Made by a program: the position numbers and the translations under genes. This document shows, piece by piece, positions 1-7,975 of a stretch of 41,328 bases of DNA. The number at the start of each line of letters is the position of its first letter. Position 1 is the stretch's first letter. Below the pieces are notes generated by a model, which saw nothing but the letters and a program-made list of their open reading frames with translations, was not told the DNA's origin and did not search any database. This DNA is from Planctomycetia bacterium (GTDB taxonomy: Bacteria; Planctomycetota; Planctomycetia; Pirellulales; Thermoguttaceae), in the NCBI GenBank assembly GCA_030527015.1, contig JAUNBR010000002.1, forward strand, positions 1 to 41,328, given 5' to 3'.

Positions 1-731
1 CGAAGGATGTTGAAGTAACGGCGGAAAATTGGCGGGAATTAAATCCCTTAGATATCAGACGCCATATTGGTGAACAAGTAGGTTTGCTTTGGATGCTTGA
101 TCCGTCGTCAAGAGTATATCGTGTCGTCAACCATAAAATTAAAGAAGTAACAGGCGCGGAAAGATTGGAGTCAATTGCTGGCATACTAGGAATGTCTCCA
201 AATAGCGAGTGCGAAGATAAAGAATTCTCACTATCTGACCCTGACTCTTTAAAAAGAGACTCTAGTGGGAAAGAGATAATGAGATTTGGAGCAAATAGTT
301 ATGAAGCGAAACTGCGTCTAATTGAGTATATAATAAATTATGATCATCGTTTGGATCCCGTAAGACCCATGCCAACATTAGTGGAAGTTCCTCCTTTATT
401 CAAACTATCGATGTATAAAATAGATCACGGCCCGGGAGATGTTTGTCTTGTGGAAGTTGTTGATGGAGGGCCTCACCTTGTTGGAGGTCGCATGCCGTGT
501 AAACCTTATCTCAGCGACCGTCGCATGGGTTTTGTACGCGGTAACGTCATGGTTTACTTGTTCTCAAAAGATCCGGACGTTGGATGTATGGCGCGTGCCC
601 TAGAAATAGATGCGAAGCTGAAGGTTCGACAAAAGTTAGAGAAAAAGCAGTCGCCTACGGACACTTCCCCTCTGCCTACACCGTCGGATTCCGCGACACC
701 GTCGGTTTCCGTGAAACCGTCAGCAGAGTGA
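1..731 (+). CDS. Unknown protein, 5' end cut by window edge
   Basis: The reading frame is open from base 3 with no in-frame stop before the TGA at 729-731, so the gene very likely starts outside the window; the ATG at 84-101 region need not be the true start. The visible 240 or so residues have ordinary soluble-protein composition, with a region around GGPHLVGGRMPCKPYL followed by a lysine-rich helix. The last ~30 residues are a Ser/Thr/Pro low-complexity tail made of near-repeats of a TPSxS type. I do not recognise the family. A strong hairpin with a T-run at 866-924 fits as its terminator. A possible small antisense gene overlaps its 3' end (554-844). Confidence 0.6.
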   Translation, partial: KDVEVTAENWRELNPLDIRRHIGEQVGLLWMLDPSSRVYRVVNHKIKEVTGAERLESIAGILGMSPNSECEDKEFSLSDPDSLKRDSSGKEIMRFGANSYEAKLRLIEYIINYDHRLDPVRPMPTLVEVPPLFKLSMYKIDHGPGDVCLVEVVDGGPHLVGGRMPCKPYLSDRRMGFVRGNVMVYLFSKDPDVGCMARALEIDAKLKVRQKLEKKQSPTDTSPLPTPSDSATPSVSVKPSAE

Positions 732-844
732 TTTTGCTCCTTCCAATTCTTGCGATTTGTTAGAATGGTTATTTTTTCATTAAATTCGCAAAGAATCACA
801 CGGCCAGAACGTTTTGTGAAATTTTTTCCAAAATGTTCCGCCAC
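554..844 (-). CDS. Possible small antisense protein (96 aa)
   Basis: A GTG codon at 844-842 is preceded, five bases away, by a perfect AGGAGG (850-855, read on the minus strand). The first ~40 residues lie outside the neighbouring plus-strand gene and look protein-like (RVILCEFNEKITIL). The last ~60 residues run antisense to the low-complexity 3' end of the gene at 1-731, and the final part reads like shadow sequence. No family is recognised. The ribosome binding site is the main argument for it; the antisense overlap is the main argument against it. Confidence 0.3.
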   Translation of the reverse strand: MAEHFGKNFTKRSGRVILCEFNEKITILTNRKNWKEQNHSADGFTETDGVAESDGVGRGEVSVGDCFFSNFCRTFSFASISRARAIHPTSGSFENK

Positions 845-865
845 GATTTCCTCCTAATTTTGAAA

Positions 866-924
866 CCTCACCGCCGTTCGGGAAGCACACGAAACATTCT
901 CGGTCGGCGGTGAGGTGCTTTTTT
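866..924 (+). terminator. Rho-independent terminator
   Basis: An 11-bp perfect stem, CCTCACCGCCG (866-876) and CGGCGGTGAGG (905-915), is followed by TGCTTTTTT ending at 924. The T-run lies on the plus strand, so it ends transcription from the gene at 1-731. The loop is long (about 28 bases). Confidence 0.8.
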
Positions 925-1050
925 AGAATATGGTATTTTTTATGTATGAGGTATGATAAATTTTAGCTTTCCTGGTCTGGCGACCGTCCGGATTTTTTAC
1001 TTTCGTGAAAGAGCGAGGATTTAGTGCTGCGGAAAATGGAAATTTAACGT

Positions 1051-1158
1051 TTACTTGTTTCACTTTAAAATTTCGTTTTGTGCGGCGCAGAATGCAGGCA
1101 TTTTCAGCGAAGCAAAAATGCCGGGAATTTGAGAAGTTATAGTGGTGTATCGGGTATA
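1051..1158 (+). repeat. TATAC element E1
   Basis: Copy of the dispersed ~105-bp inverted-repeat element, slightly degenerate left end. It contains the core CAGCGAAGC and the right end GTATCGGGTATA. It lies 44 bp upstream of the gene at 1203. Confidence 0.85.
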
Positions 1159-1202
1159 AAATTAAAGTAGTATCAGGATTTTTTATTTTTAGGATTTTTC
1201 AG

Positions 1203-2174
1203 ATGAAAAAATTAGCACATTTTGAGTATTCCACGGCCATGCGGCGTAAGTGGCAACTTTTTATATTAATTATCGGCCTGATTTTGTTGACCATTTATGT
1301 GTTCACAGATTCCCAGACTCGTAAGGCGGTGACTGTGCTGACGTCACCTCCGGAAAGATCCGCGAAAGAAACACTTGAAGATCCTGCAGAGCCGATACTT
1401 CCGCTTCCTGGCCTGGATGAAAGTTTTTTGTTGGACGTGGAAGACGATGCAGGTATTTTTGATAAGGAGCAGCCGGCCTGGAATCATCTCATAAATTTAT
1501 TGAAAAATACATCGGACGAACAGATTCAGAAGCACTGTCTGGGCACCATTTCATATATGCAGCTTTCGCAGCAGCCGGGCGCATATCGTGGGAAAATCGT
1601 CCAGGTGAGAGGTACCGCGCAGGGGGTTTTTGAGAGAAAAAATTTCCAGTTTCCTCTCGATGTTCCTGTGTTATATGAAATTTGGATTAAGATGGAGGAT
1701 GCACCTGGGCGTGAACCGGTGGGCGTTTATTCCCTTTCACTTCCGGAAGGTTTTCCCGTGGGGCAGGCGGACCTTCATGAAGAGATTTCTTTTTCAGGTC
1801 TCTTCTATAAACGTGTGCCATTCGCGACGGAGGATGGCTTGGCGCTGGCGCCGATTTTGATGGCAAAATCCGTCGTCTGGAAACAGAAAACATCAGAGGG
1901 TGCTGCCGGCACGCAAAATTCCTTACCGTCTTTTTGGCTCGTGCTGCTTTTTGCCGTTTTAATAGCGGGAACGATTATCGTGATTCACCAGATGATTACG
2001 CCAGAGAATCGTGATTTTCATGAATCTCCACTGCCTGAAACTTTTGAATGGGGAAAGCCAGAAGATAATTCCGGACCTGAAACTGAATCCACATCTTCGG
2101 GAGCGGATCCGGAAGAAGCATTTCTCACGGCCTTCTCGTCATCAGAGAATGACGCTTCGGATAAACATCCATGA
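1203..2174 (+). CDS. Membrane protein with two TM segments, unknown function
   Basis: This 323-residue protein has a basic N-terminus and a first membrane segment at about residues 17-36. A domain of about 200 residues follows, then a second membrane segment near residues 240-262 (WLVLLFAVLIAGTIIVI) and an acidic Ser/Glu-rich C-terminal tail. The central part (YRGKIVQVRGTAQGV, EISFSGLFYKRV, APILMAKSVVW) has the alternating pattern of an OB-like beta barrel, but this is an impression rather than a recognised family. With two TM segments the barrel would sit outside the membrane on one side. An AGGA just upstream is a weak ribosome site. The stop codon overlaps the first bases of E2. Confidence 0.8.
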   Translation: MKKLAHFEYSTAMRRKWQLFILIIGLILLTIYVFTDSQTRKAVTVLTSPPERSAKETLEDPAEPILPLPGLDESFLLDVEDDAGIFDKEQPAWNHLINLLKNTSDEQIQKHCLGTISYMQLSQQPGAYRGKIVQVRGTAQGVFERKNFQFPLDVPVLYEIWIKMEDAPGREPVGVYSLSLPEGFPVGQADLHEEISFSGLFYKRVPFATEDGLALAPILMAKSVVWKQKTSEGAAGTQNSLPSFWLVLLFAVLIAGTIIVIHQMITPENRDFHESPLPETFEWGKPEDNSGPETESTSSGADPEEAFLTAFSSSENDASDKHP

Positions 2175-2294
2175 CTTCCTGGTTTTCATTAAATTTCCGT
2201 TTCATGCGGTTCATGGAACGAGATTTTCAGTGAAATAAAATGTCGGTCTGTCGGTGGACCGGCGGAAGCGGAAATTTATAGTATATCGAGTATA
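2172..2294 (+). repeat. TATAC element E2, GC-insert variant
   Basis: The element starts at the stop codon of the gene before it and ends in GTATATCGAGTATA. Between the core and the right arm it carries an extra GC-rich stretch (about 2246-2266, GTCGGTGGACCGGCGG), shared in style with E16, E18 and E19. Confidence 0.8.
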
Positions 2295-2529
2295 TTACAC
2301 CTCACGGCTTTTTTCGTCATCTGAAAAACGCGTCCGAAAACGTTCCTGAAAAGCCAGCGTTTCGTTACCCGGAGGATTTTATTCTTCAGATAAATTTTCG
2401 GAAAGAGCTGGTCTTTTCTTCACTTTCTTCCCACGCTTCGCTGAAAGTGTATTTTAGGGGGTGATTTCCCGTGTTTTCTGGAAGTGGAGGAAGACTCGAC
2501 GGACGAAAAAGGCGGGAGTTTCTTTGGGG

Positions 2530-3306
2530 TCATCTGCCGTTTTCCCCCGTTTTTTCCATTTTTAAATTACCAGGAAAAGGAATGTGAGCACCGAACCATT
2601 CACCATGAAAGTTTTTGATTGCGTTATTTCGGCTGGCGGCCGCCTCTTGCGGATTCATGTCGTAACTGGCACAAAAAGATGGATGCGTTAATTGCAGATC
2701 GACAGCATGTAGAATATCGCCAACAAAGTACCGTTTCCCCATTCGGAAAACCGTGTGCCCCGGCGTGTGTCCAGCACATTTTATCGCCTGAATGCCGGGA
2801 ACCACGTCTGCTGCGTACGCGAATAAAATTAAATTTTCTTCTTTTGGTATGTATTTTTCGAGGTACCGCCGGGAATCGTCTTTTTGCCACGTTTCATATT
2901 CGGTCTTCGCGATATAAATTTTCGCGGCCGGAAATTCTGGTAAGCCACCGACGTGATCGGGGTGAATATGAGTAATAAGAATATCGGAGATGCTTTCGGG
3001 AGCGATTTTGGCTTTTTTTAGCTCGGCGATTAATTTACCTTTCGGTGAGCCGAATCCGGTGTCAATCATAACGCGTTTACCCGTGGACTTAAACTCGATG
3101 ATGAAAACGTTAACCGATCCAGCATAATCCTTCGCGGAGGGAACAAAATGTTCTTGTGGATTTACACTGGTAAACAGTGATGCTTTCGGACGTGTCGGCG
3201 CATCTTGGATCGCGTAAATTTTGCATTCTGGATCGTCGAAGACTCGTACATCGGCGTGTGCGGATACGGAAAATAACATCAGGATAATTAAAAATAATCG
3301 AAACAT
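2530..3306 (-). CDS. Secreted MBL-fold metallo-hydrolase
   Basis: This 258-residue protein has a clear Sec signal peptide (MFRLFLIILMLFSVSAHA), so it acts in the periplasm or outside. The metallo-beta-lactamase fold is shown by THIHPDHVGG near residue 111 (the HxHxDH metal motif), a second metal histidine in GHTPGHT near residue 180, the bridging aspartate in VGDILHA, and a late histidine in FGAHIPFPG. Together these would bind two metal ions. The set resembles the quorum-quenching lactonase / general hydrolase branch, but the substrate cannot be told. The start is supported by GAGGAG shortly upstream. It stands alone, with E2 downstream and E3 upstream. Confidence 0.88.
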   Translation of the reverse strand: MFRLFLIILMLFSVSAHADVRVFDDPECKIYAIQDAPTRPKASLFTSVNPQEHFVPSAKDYAGSVNVFIIEFKSTGKRVMIDTGFGSPKGKLIAELKKAKIAPESISDILITHIHPDHVGGLPEFPAAKIYIAKTEYETWQKDDSRRYLEKYIPKEENLILFAYAADVVPGIQAIKCAGHTPGHTVFRMGKRYFVGDILHAVDLQLTHPSFCASYDMNPQEAAASRNNAIKNFHGEWFGAHIPFPGNLKMEKTGENGR

Positions 3307-3431
3307 CTTTTTCTCCTCGTCAGTTTTTCTCAGATCGCCGGAACAAAATTTCTGGAATCACGTCTTTCTCGCGTGACTTGTTAGGAATGCGCACTGGATC
3401 CGAGGATGGTGCCTGGTTTTCATTTAAATTT

Positions 3432-3550
3432 TATGCTGGTTTTACTTAAAATTTTCGTTTTGTGCGGCTCAGGAAACGGGTATTTTCAGCGAAATAAAAC
3501 GTCGGGGGAAATGAAAATTCATCGTGCCCGGGAATATAATGTATCGGGGA
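3432..3550 (+). repeat. TATAC element E3, degenerate
   Basis: Recognisable arms (TTTTGTGCGGCTCAGG, GTATTTTCAGCGAAAT) but several base changes. A second partial left arm lies just upstream at about 3409-3431, suggesting two insertions. Confidence 0.6.
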
Positions 3551-3565
3551 GAAAACCAAATTGTT

Positions 3566-4441
3566 TTACGATTTCTCCATGGAAAACCGTTCGACTGCAT
3601 ACTGCCATTCCGTCCACCGCTGGCACACATCCGTGATGATCCATCGGTCTTCCTCCCACTCCTCCTCTGAAACCAAAGCACGTATCTGTGCCAGTAAGGC
3701 ATAACCATCCATTTTGGGAATTCCTTGAGGTGTACGCGGGGATTTCAAAAAAATTGCAAAAAAATCCTGCGATTTCGTGGGTTCATGCGTCCAGTCACAC
3801 ACGTTTCGATGAACCCTGCACCGATTCAGAAGTGCTTCGGCCGTCTGGTGTTCTGTTAAAAATGGAGTCATTTTATCTGATTCCTCTGTAAAACTCGTTT
3901 TTTTCTTCTTCGGGACATCCGTTTCCCCAGGCATAAGATTCGTATCCTGTACCTTCGTAAACGGATGCAGCTTCAGGCACCGTAAAGGTTTTTGTGATGA
4001 AGAAACTTTCTGCGTACTTTCACTTTCAGGAAACTCTTCTTTCGTAATCTTTTTTGCTCTTTTCGTTTTTTCAGAAGGTAAATTGTCCGCAGATGTATCA
4101 TGTTCATGCAGAGGATGACGCAATTTTTTTTGTTTTATCGCCTTTTGTTCTTCTTCCGGTAAAAGATGAAAACGTATCCGATAAAAATATGGTGGTAAAT
4201 CGTCTCCATATATGACATGTAATTCGGAACGCAAGGATTCTAAATCTGTAAAACCGTCCGCTTTCGCATCCTCTTCTGATAATTCATGAAGTGTAATCTT
4301 CATTACGGAATCAATTTTTATGTAGCCCGCCCCCGGAATATAACTTCTTTGGCCGGCACGGTACACATTTTTCTTTCTCAGCGTCTGTATTTTCTCTCCT
4401 GTACGTATGGCAGGAAGGAACCTTTTCTTGAAAAATAACAT
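3566..4441 (-). CDS. ASCH-domain protein with long C-terminal extension
   Basis: This 291-residue protein begins with an ASCH-like fold: FFKKRFLPAIRTGEKIQTLR at the start, then RAGQRSYIPGAGYIKI, then ITLHELSEEDAKADGF with the typical DG turn, to about residue 95. ASCH domains are RNA-binding folds related to PUA; some act on modified nucleosides, so a role in RNA metabolism is possible but not shown. After it comes a charged, Lys/Glu/Ser-rich linker (about 105-190) and a C-terminal region rich in Trp and Glu that I do not recognise. The ribosome site is weak (TAGAGTG). E4 lies 81 bp upstream. Confidence 0.75.
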   Translation of the reverse strand: MLFFKKRFLPAIRTGEKIQTLRKKNVYRAGQRSYIPGAGYIKIDSVMKITLHELSEEDAKADGFTDLESLRSELHVIYGDDLPPYFYRIRFHLLPEEEQKAIKQKKLRHPLHEHDTSADNLPSEKTKRAKKITKEEFPESESTQKVSSSQKPLRCLKLHPFTKVQDTNLMPGETDVPKKKKTSFTEESDKMTPFLTEHQTAEALLNRCRVHRNVCDWTHEPTKSQDFFAIFLKSPRTPQGIPKMDGYALLAQIRALVSEEEWEEDRWIITDVCQRWTEWQYAVERFSMEKS

Positions 4442-4521
4442 AAATTCACTCTAAAATGATCCTTCTGATGTTTTATTTCAGGGGTTCTAAAGATTCTGTT
4501 TACATCATCCGATTCCAGAAA

Positions 4522-4622
4522 ACTGATTCTCATTTAAATTTCCGTTTTGTATGGTTCTGAACAGGTATTTTCAGCGAAAGAAAAATGCCTGGGAAGAGGA
4601 AATTTACAGTGCATCGGGCATT
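4522..4622 (+). repeat. TATAC element E4
   Basis: Near full-length copy of the TCTCATTTAAA sub-type, with the core TTTTCAGCGAAAG and a right end of GTGCATCGGGCATTA. Confidence 0.8.
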
Positions 4623-4777
4623 AAGCATCAGAAAATTAAATTTTAAGTATGCGGCACTATAAAAAATAGCTCCCAGACATTTTGGTGGAGGAAATTCTCT
4701 TTCTGAAGTCCTCAAAACTAAAAATTAAAAGGAATAAGATTTAAATGAATTTTCATGAAATTTAATATGACTAAATA

Positions 4778-4896
4778 TATACCTGGCTCTCATTTAAATT
4801 TTCGTTTTGTACGTTCTGAAGCAGGTATTTTTAGCGGAAGAAAAATGCCTGCTTTTTGAGCCGCATAAAACGGAATTTTAAATGAGAACCAGTATA
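4778..4896. repeat. TATAC element E5, two left arms (palindrome)
   Basis: Both ends are left arms: it starts TATACCTGGCTCTCATTTAA and ends AAATGAGAACCAGTATA, the inverse of the same arm. The usual right arm (CGGGTATA end) is missing. The result is one long near-perfect inverted repeat. E28 has the same design. Confidence 0.85.
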
Positions 4897-5117
4897 TTTC
4901 GCTAAAAAATATATGTGAACTGGAGACTGAATATTTAACGAGAGATGAGGCAAAATACCGTCATCCGTTTTTCTGTATTAAAAGCCAGTTTCACGCTACC
5001 GAAAAAGCGAGACATCTTTATGGATATAAAATAAAAAAAAGATTCATCGTACCAGCAGACAGTGAAACTGTCATTTAAATTCTGAAATCCTCGATTTACT
5101 TTCCGAAGAATTATATT
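4897..5117. other. Intergenic stretch, no gene seen
   Basis: Between E5 and the acidic-protein gene there is AT-rich sequence without a supported ORF, RNA gene or clear terminator. Confidence 0.5.
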
Positions 5118-5417
5118 TTATTCCTCATCATAATCGTCGTCCCACTCATCTTCTTCCTCATCCTCATCCTCCTCGTCATCCCACTCATCTTCTTCATCAT
5201 CCCAATCATCATCACTGTATTCCTCACCATCCTCTTCATCATCCCATTCTTCTTGACCATCGTCCCAGTCATCGTCCGGATCTTCCGAATCTTCGTCATC
5301 ATCCTCAAAACTGGCGAAATTCTTAATGGTCAGAGGCTCATCTTCTGAATAATTTTCAAAAAAAACCGCTTTATGATCCATTCCTATACTGTCTTGTACA
5401 AAAAACTTACGCATCAT
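5118..5417 (-). CDS. Small, extremely acidic protein (99 aa)
   Basis: The first ~38 residues are ordinary (MMRKFFVQDSIGMDHKAVFF). From about residue 39 to the end nearly every residue is Asp or Glu, with regularly spaced Trp in a DDDWDDEEDEWDDEED pattern and no charge balance. The start is supported by AGGAG a few bases upstream. Such tails occur in proteins that bind basic partners, cations or mineral, or mimic DNA; none of these can be assigned here. At the DNA level the tail is an imperfect TCATCC/TCTTCC trinucleotide tract, so its length may vary between strains. It stands alone between E5 and E6. Confidence 0.75.
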   Translation of the reverse strand: MMRKFFVQDSIGMDHKAVFFENYSEDEPLTIKNFASFEDDDEDSEDPDDDWDDGQEEWDDEEDGEEYSDDDWDDEEDEWDDEEDEDEEEDEWDDDYDEE

Positions 5418-5555
5418 GGTCTCCTGTGTAATATTTAATTTAAAGTTTAATTTCTTTCGTCGGTAAACACCGAAACAACAATAAAAACTTTTCTAAAATT
5501 TTGTTATAATAATTTATATCTGTTTATATATAAATTTTCACTTTTCCGACAATTT

Positions 5556-5659
5556 TACATCCGTGGCACTATAAATTTCCATTTTCCAGGATTTTTACTC
5601 GCTGAAAATGCCTGATTTCAGAGCCACAAAGAATAGAAAATTAAAATAAAACCGGTATT
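5556..5659 (-). repeat. TATAC element E6
   Basis: Reverse-orientation copy; GGCACTATAAATTTCC at one end, GCTGAAAATGCC in the core and a degraded left arm ending near ACCGGTAT. Confidence 0.75.
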
Positions 5660-6195
5660 ACGAACTTCAATTTACCTTTAATATAAAAATGAAGAAAATT
5701 TATTAATATTTGTACATGCGGTTTAGTGACGTCCAAAAAATATTTCGCAATAAAAACTATTTTTATAAAAAGACAAAAATCATTTGTGGTGAAATCGTAT
5801 GTGTTATAAAAACCGTACTATAAAATTATCCTGAAAATTAAACCACTCGGTAAAAATTAATAATCTTCACTTAATTAACGGATATTTCGGCAGAACTTCA
5901 CTGATTCTTCGATAAAGCCGGGGAAAGAATGAGATTTTCTTAAAAATATCCATATTTTTTGCTCATTTATATTTTATCTTCTAAAACTCTTCGTGTTTTA
6001 CAACAAAATTTCATATTTTACTTTCACGATGAATGGATGAATAAATGTATGAGGTTCTAAACTTTTGCAAAACGTGTTATACCGTGAAAAGAAAATCGGT
6101 ATTCGGCTAACTATAAAAGCATGTATTTCATGTACATTATATTATATACTATTATAATTAAATATGGGATAAAAACTCACCGTCCATCCGGCTTT
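5660..6195. other. AT-rich intergenic stretch, nothing recognised
   Basis: About 540 bp of strongly AT-rich DNA between E6 and the E7-E9 trimer. No ORF with a ribosome site, no tRNA-like fold and no clear terminator were seen. Confidence 0.5.
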
Positions 6196-6301
6196 TATAC
6201 TGGTTCCATTTTAAATTTCCGTTTTTTGCGGTTCTGGATGCAGGCATTTTCAGCGGAGCAAAAATGCTGAGGAAGCGGAAATTTATCGTGTATCGGGTAT
6301 A
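6196..6301 (+). repeat. TATAC element E7 (first of a tandem trimer)
   Basis: Full copy, TATACTGGTTCCATTTTAAA to GTATCGGGTATA. The terminal TATA is shared with E8. Confidence 0.92.
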
Positions 6302-6405
6302 TAGTGGTTCCATTTTAAATTTTCGTTTTGTGCGGTTCTGGGTGCAGGCATTTTCAGCGAAGCAAAAATGCCGGGGAAGCGAAAATTTATCGTGTATCGG
6401 GTATA
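6299..6405 (+). repeat. TATAC element E8 (second of a tandem trimer)
   Basis: Full copy in the same orientation. The junction with E7 reads CGGGTATATAGTGG, i.e. two element ends flanking one TA. Confidence 0.92.
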
Positions 6406-6509
6406 TACTGGTTCCATTTTAAATTTCCGTTTTTTGCGGTTCTGGATGCAGGCATTTTCAGCGAAGCAAAAATGCTGAGGAAGCGGAAATTTATCGTGTA
6501 TCGGGTATA
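6404..6509 (+). repeat. TATAC element E9 (third of a tandem trimer)
   Basis: Full copy, nearly identical to E7. The junction with E8 reads CGGGTATATACTGG, again sharing one TA. Confidence 0.92.
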
Positions 6510-6535
6510 AAAGTTTTTGTTGCAAAATGTTTATT

Positions 6536-7399
6536 TTATTTTTCTGATTCGGAATGCACAATTTGCGGAAGTTGCGCAAGAGATTTTAAACCAAAAATTT
6601 CTAAAAATTTACGAGTTGTTTCGTACAAAAATGGTCTTCCCAGTTCGTCGCTCCGTCCTGCGATACGAATGAGGTCACGCCCAAGCAGTAAACGGATAAT
6701 TTCACCACACTGGACTCCACGAATGGATTCTATTTCCGCGCGCACGACTGGCTGACGATACGCAATAATCGCCAGCGTCTCCATGGCGGGCGGAGATAAG
6801 CGAATTTCTGGTGTTTCAGCTGTTCTATCCTCCATTTCTTGATGACATAATCGTCGTAACCATGGAGTAAACTGAGGACGAATACGGATCTGAAATCCGC
6901 CTGCAAAATCTAATATTCTAAAAGCATATCTATTTTTATCATAAAACTGATTTAATTGTCCCACTAATTCGATTACTGTTTTTACGTCTTTACATCCCAA
7001 AAATTGCGATAATCGTTTCGCGCCTAATGGTTCTCTGGATAAAAACAGAAGCGTTTCTAAACGTAACATCTCAGGTGTGCGCAAAACATTTATATGTAAT
7101 CCCTGTTCTTTTTCAGAATTACCTGTTTTATCACTATTCTGCTCATTCGTATCTTTAAATTGTACGGGAATGTGAAGTGATGTATTATTTTTTCCGTTAA
7201 GTTTTTCCAGCGTACGAGCGTTTACACTCCGAATTCTCGTAAAAACATTATGAACCGATGAAGTTTTACTTTTGAACGATTTTCCATTAATTAAAACACA
7301 CCTTTCCCACATAATGGAATGGTATGTACATTTTTTTATAAAAAGACGAGGATAATGATTTCTTATAAAATTTTTCCGTTTCATCCAAACAAAACTCAT
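6536..7399 (-). CDS. scpB: Segregation and condensation protein B
   Basis: The C-terminal ~190 residues match ScpB, the winged-helix partner of ScpA and SMC in chromosome condensation. Two winged-helix repeats are visible: LETLLFLSREPLGAKRLSQF near residue 108 and LSPPAMETLAIIAYRQPVVR near residue 195. The second continues into the conserved IRGVQCGEIIRLLLGRDLI and the GRPFLYETTRKFLEIFGL end. ScpB is usually about 180-220 residues. The first ~100 residues here are basic, low in recognisable structure and probably partly untranslated, so the true start is likely internal, possibly the MWERC methionine near 7313. scpA is not next to it. The stop lies 27 bp from the E7-E9 trimer. Confidence 0.9.
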   Translation of the reverse strand: MSFVWMKRKNFIRNHYPRLFIKKCTYHSIMWERCVLINGKSFKSKTSSVHNVFTRIRSVNARTLEKLNGKNNTSLHIPVQFKDTNEQNSDKTGNSEKEQGLHINVLRTPEMLRLETLLFLSREPLGAKRLSQFLGCKDVKTVIELVGQLNQFYDKNRYAFRILDFAGGFQIRIRPQFTPWLRRLCHQEMEDRTAETPEIRLSPPAMETLAIIAYRQPVVRAEIESIRGVQCGEIIRLLLGRDLIRIAGRSDELGRPFLYETTRKFLEIFGLKSLAQLPQIVHSESEK

Positions 7400-7796
7400 T
7401 ACTTTCCCAAAATTCAGAATTATTATACTGCTTTACTTGGCTTATTCAAGAGGAATAATTCGTTATTTTTCGCAAAAGAATATTTTTTTATGATGTATCC
7501 AAAATATTCTCTATATGAACTATTTATCCTACTTAAACAAAGACGCTTATTTCCCCTGAAGTACTTAACTCTTATAACCTTTTTTCCTGTCAGGTCAGTG
7601 TAAGGAAATATCCATTCGGATTCCCATATTCTCTACTTGAAACCACAAAAATATCCGATTAAAGTAAGTAATAAAAATTATCATAATCAGAAAGATACAT
7701 TCGAAGTCTGCTTAATTTATTTAATATGAACATTTTTAAATGAAATTATATTAATTTATAGCTTTATGTGGTTACAAAAGCTGTATTTTTAACATA
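7400..7796. other. AT-rich intergenic stretch, nothing recognised
   Basis: About 400 bp between divergent scpB and E10. Plus-strand open frames here are rich in Phe, Tyr and Lys and lack a ribosome site. It probably holds promoters for scpB and the gene at 7976, but no boxes can be assigned with confidence. Confidence 0.45.
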
Positions 7797-7900
7797 TATA
7801 CTGGTTTCACTTTAAATTCTGTTTTGTGTGGCTTTTAATGCTGGCGTTTTCAGCGGAGCAAAAAAGCCGGGAAGCGGAAATTTATCGTGTATCGGGTATA
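7797..7900 (+). repeat. TATAC element E10
   Basis: Full copy, TATACTGGTTTCACTTTAAA to GTATCGGGTATA, 75 bp upstream of the gene at 7976. Confidence 0.9.
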
Positions 7901-7975
7901 AAATGCTAAAAAAGCAAAAAAATTGTAGTGTATCTGACGTAAATACATTTTCTTTATATATACACGGGGTTCGTA

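Noticed and set aside
5111..5308. Minus-strand ORF rich in Met, Lys and Arg
   Set aside because: Frame shadow of the acidic-tail gene, caused by its trinucleotide-like DNA.
6196..6509. Tandem repeats as a CRISPR array
   Set aside because: The 104-bp units are alike over their whole length, so there are no unique spacers; they are E7-E9.
6283..6579. Small ORFs inside the elements
   Set aside because: Made only of repeat sequence and found in either strand; they do not carry start signals.
7319..7603. Plus-strand ORF of 94 codons
   Set aside because: Composition is AT-driven (Phe, Tyr, Lys), no ribosome site, and it overlaps the scpB 5' end in antisense.
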